A DNA stretch of 8,771 nucleotides from Acidobacteriota bacterium. GTDB lineage: Bacteria > Acidobacteriota > UBA4820 > DSQY01. The notes below the pieces were generated by a model. That model made no database searches. It saw only the letters and a program-made list of their open reading frames with translations, and was not told the DNA's origin. The translations under genes and the position numbers were made by a program. This document shows positions 7,476 through 8,771 of the stretch, one piece after another (position 1 is the stretch's first letter; each line of letters begins with the position of its first letter). The stretch is taken from assembly GCA_021814085.1 (NCBI GenBank), contig JAKAJA010000058.1, positions 1-8,771 on the forward strand, in the 5' to 3' direction.

Positions 7476-8390
7476 TCAAACGGTTCCAGAAAATTCGGTG
7501 AGTTCCTTGAACGCCTTGAAGCGGCCGTCGATCTCCTGCCGCGTGAGGGTGAGGAGCCGGCCGAGGGAGAAGTCCTCCACGTCGAAGGACGCCATGACGC
7601 TCCCCATCACGATGGCGCGCCGCACCGTCTCCGGGTTCAGGTTGCCCGCCTCGGCGAGGTATCCGACGAACCCGCCGGCGAAGGTGTCACCCGCCCCCGT
7701 GGGGTCGAAGACCGATTCGAGGGGATACGCGGGGGCGGCGAAGATGGAATCCTGCGTGATCTTGAGGACACCGTACTCGCCCCGCTTGATGATGAGCATC
7801 TTGGGGCCCCAGGAGAGGATCTTGTGCCCGGCCTTCACGAGGTTGAACTCGCCCGTGAGCTGGCGGGCCTCGGCCTCGTTGATGATCAGGATGTGGATCC
7901 TCGGCAGGAGGTCCATGAGGTCGTCCCTGCGCTGGCCGATCCAGTAGTTCATGGTGTCGGCGGCGACCACCCGCGGCCCCCGGAGCTGGTCGAGGACCTT
8001 CATCTGCGCCTTGGGGTCCAGGTTGGCGAGGAAGACGTAGGGGACCTCCTGCAACGATTCGGGAACCTCGGGGTCGAAGGTGCCCAGGACGTTCAGGTCC
8101 GTCTGGAGGGTCTTGGCCTCGTTGAGGTCGTAGCCGTACTCCCCCTTCCAGTGGAAGGTCTTCCCGCCCGGCACGGTCTTGAGCGCGGAGCAGTCGATAC
8201 CGCGGTCTTCCAAAATGGCGCGGTCCTCGGGGCGGAAATCCTCTCCCACCACGGCCAGGACCGAGACCTTGGTGAAGTAGGAGGCCGCGAGGCTTGAGAA
8301 CGAAGCGGAACCGCCCATTACCCGTACCCGTTCCCCGAAGGGAGTTTTTACGGAGTCGTAGGCCACGGAGCCGACGATCAACAGGTTCAT
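7476..8390 (-). CDS. PfkB/ribokinase-family sugar or nucleoside kinase
   Basis: A 304-residue cytoplasmic kinase of the usual family length. It begins MNLLIVGSVAYDSV, has the substrate-side glycine pair GGSASFSSLAASYF (26-39), DTMNYW (145-150), the NEAEA motif (171-175), KRGEYG (202-207) and the ATP/anion-hole signature DPTGAGDTFAGGF (229-241) with the catalytic base Asp235. The pattern GEYGYDLNEAKTLQTDLN (83-100) recalls the uncharacterised ribokinase-like group C subfamily, so no specific sugar can be named. The start ATG 8390 overlaps the mtnP stop (ATGA). A longer open frame running upstream to 8735 is mtnP sequence out of frame. Coupling to a methylthioadenosine phosphorylase suggests a ribose-type or nucleoside substrate from purine/methionine salvage; this is inference from context. 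It ends 47 bases before ribH. Confidence 0.9.
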   Translation of the reverse strand: MNLLIVGSVAYDSVKTPFGERVRVMGGSASFSSLAASYFTKVSVLAVVGEDFRPEDRAILEDRGIDCSALKTVPGGKTFHWKGEYGYDLNEAKTLQTDLNVLGTFDPEVPESLQEVPYVFLANLDPKAQMKVLDQLRGPRVVAADTMNYWIGQRRDDLMDLLPRIHILIINEAEARQLTGEFNLVKAGHKILSWGPKMLIIKRGEYGVLKITQDSIFAAPAYPLESVFDPTGAGDTFAGGFVGYLAEAGNLNPETVRRAIVMGSVMASFDVEDFSLGRLLTLTRQEIDGRFKAFKELTEFSGTV

Positions 8391-8771
8391 GCAGGGGTCT
8401 CCTTGCCCTCCGAAAGGCGCTGGAGGAGCGGGCGAAGCCGGTGGTAGGTTGCCTCGGGCCAGGCCTCCCGGCGGGTGATCACGGCGTTCTGAAGGGCCTT
8501 CCGGCATTCGCAGTTCGCCGGGACGGGATGGGAGAGGGCTTGTGCCAAGGCCGCCCGGGCGTGGTTGGTGTTCTCTCCCATAGTGGCGATCACGTCCTCG
8601 ATGCGGACGTGGCCGAAATCGGGATGCCAGCAGTCGTAATCCGTGACCAGGGCGAGGGTGGCGTAGCAGATCTCCGCCTCGCGGGCCAGCTTGGCCTCCT
8701 GGAGGTTGGTCATGCCGATGACGTCCATGCCCCACGACCGGTAGAGGTCGCTCTCCGCCCGCGTGGAGAAC
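8387..8771 (-). CDS. mtnP: S-methyl-5'-thioadenosine phosphorylase, C-terminal ~127 residues (start beyond window)
   Basis: The enzyme cleaves methylthioadenosine with phosphate to adenine and methylthioribose 1-phosphate, recycling the by-product of polyamine and other S-adenosylmethionine-dependent reactions. The frame is open to the window edge; the first visible residues FSTRAESDLYRSWG match the phosphate/substrate region of the family. Next come GMDVIGMTNLQEAKLAREAE with the conserved substrate-contact Met, then ICYATLALVTDYDCWHP. In the human enzyme the two Asp of TDYDCW (codons within 8621-8644) contact adenine, so a 6-aminopurine preference is likely here rather than the inosine-type preference of methylthioinosine phosphorylases. 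About 160 N-terminal residues should lie upstream of the window. Its TGA overlaps the ATG of the kinase gene by four bases. Related purine nucleoside phosphorylases are the main alternative, but the motif set favours MtnP. Confidence 0.93.
   Translation of the reverse strand, partial: FSTRAESDLYRSWGMDVIGMTNLQEAKLAREAEICYATLALVTDYDCWHPDFGHVRIEDVIATMGENTNHARAALAQALSHPVPANCECRKALQNAVITRREAWPEATYHRLRPLLQRLSEGKETPA

Noticed and set aside
7429..7479. Longer ribH starting at ATG 7479
   Set aside because: The extra 17 residues are low-complexity and absent from the family; GGAGGG sits before ATG 7428.
8391..8735. N-terminal extension of the PfkB kinase to 8735
   Set aside because: This stretch is mtnP read in another frame; the kinase family begins at MNLLIVG (ATG 8390), which overlaps the mtnP stop.

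Overview
The window is GC-rich bacterial chromosome. Hand counts give about two-thirds GC in coding parts (40/60 in 7201-7260) and about half in the middle gap (28/60 in 2761-2820, 29/60 in 3301-3360). The gene content is mostly conserved housekeeping. The DUF4388 (PATAN) plus receiver protein, the mtnP-pfkB pair and the high GC would suit Acidobacteriota or a deltaproteobacterial lineage (Myxococcota/Desulfobacterota). This placement is an inference with low confidence; no rRNA or other marker is present.

Layout. (1) 1-2308, plus strand: C-terminal ~770 residues of pyruvate, phosphate dikinase (ppdK), ending at a strong hairpin terminator. (2) 2309-3637: a 1.3-kb gap between convergent genes. 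Its left part (2311-2740) is packed with short tandem and inverted repeats, including a 51-nt imperfect palindrome. Its right part is distinctly AT-richer and holds one credible small gene, a 75-residue two-helix membrane protein on the minus strand. (3) 3638-8771, minus strand: six genes read mtnP (partial) > pfkB-type kinase > ribH > nusB > secreted transglutaminase-like protein > DUF4388-receiver-GAF protein. Four of the five junctions overlap (ATGA, TGATG, a ~95-nt overlap, ATGA); the fifth has a 47-nt spacer. The set therefore looks like one translationally coupled operon.

How the genes fit together. mtnP and the PfkB kinase are fused by a stop/start overlap, suggesting a shared salvage role for methylthioadenosine or nucleosides. 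ribH (riboflavin precursor synthesis) followed by nusB (antitermination) is a widely conserved pair. The last two genes are accessory: an exported cysteine-protease-like/transglutaminase fold protein and a cytoplasmic signalling protein with an apparently intact phosphoacceptor site. ppdK is an independent unit facing the operon. I see no defence system, CRISPR array, insertion sequence, tRNA or rRNA. The less ordinary content is the repeat-rich, AT-shifted gap and the terminal pair of operon genes.
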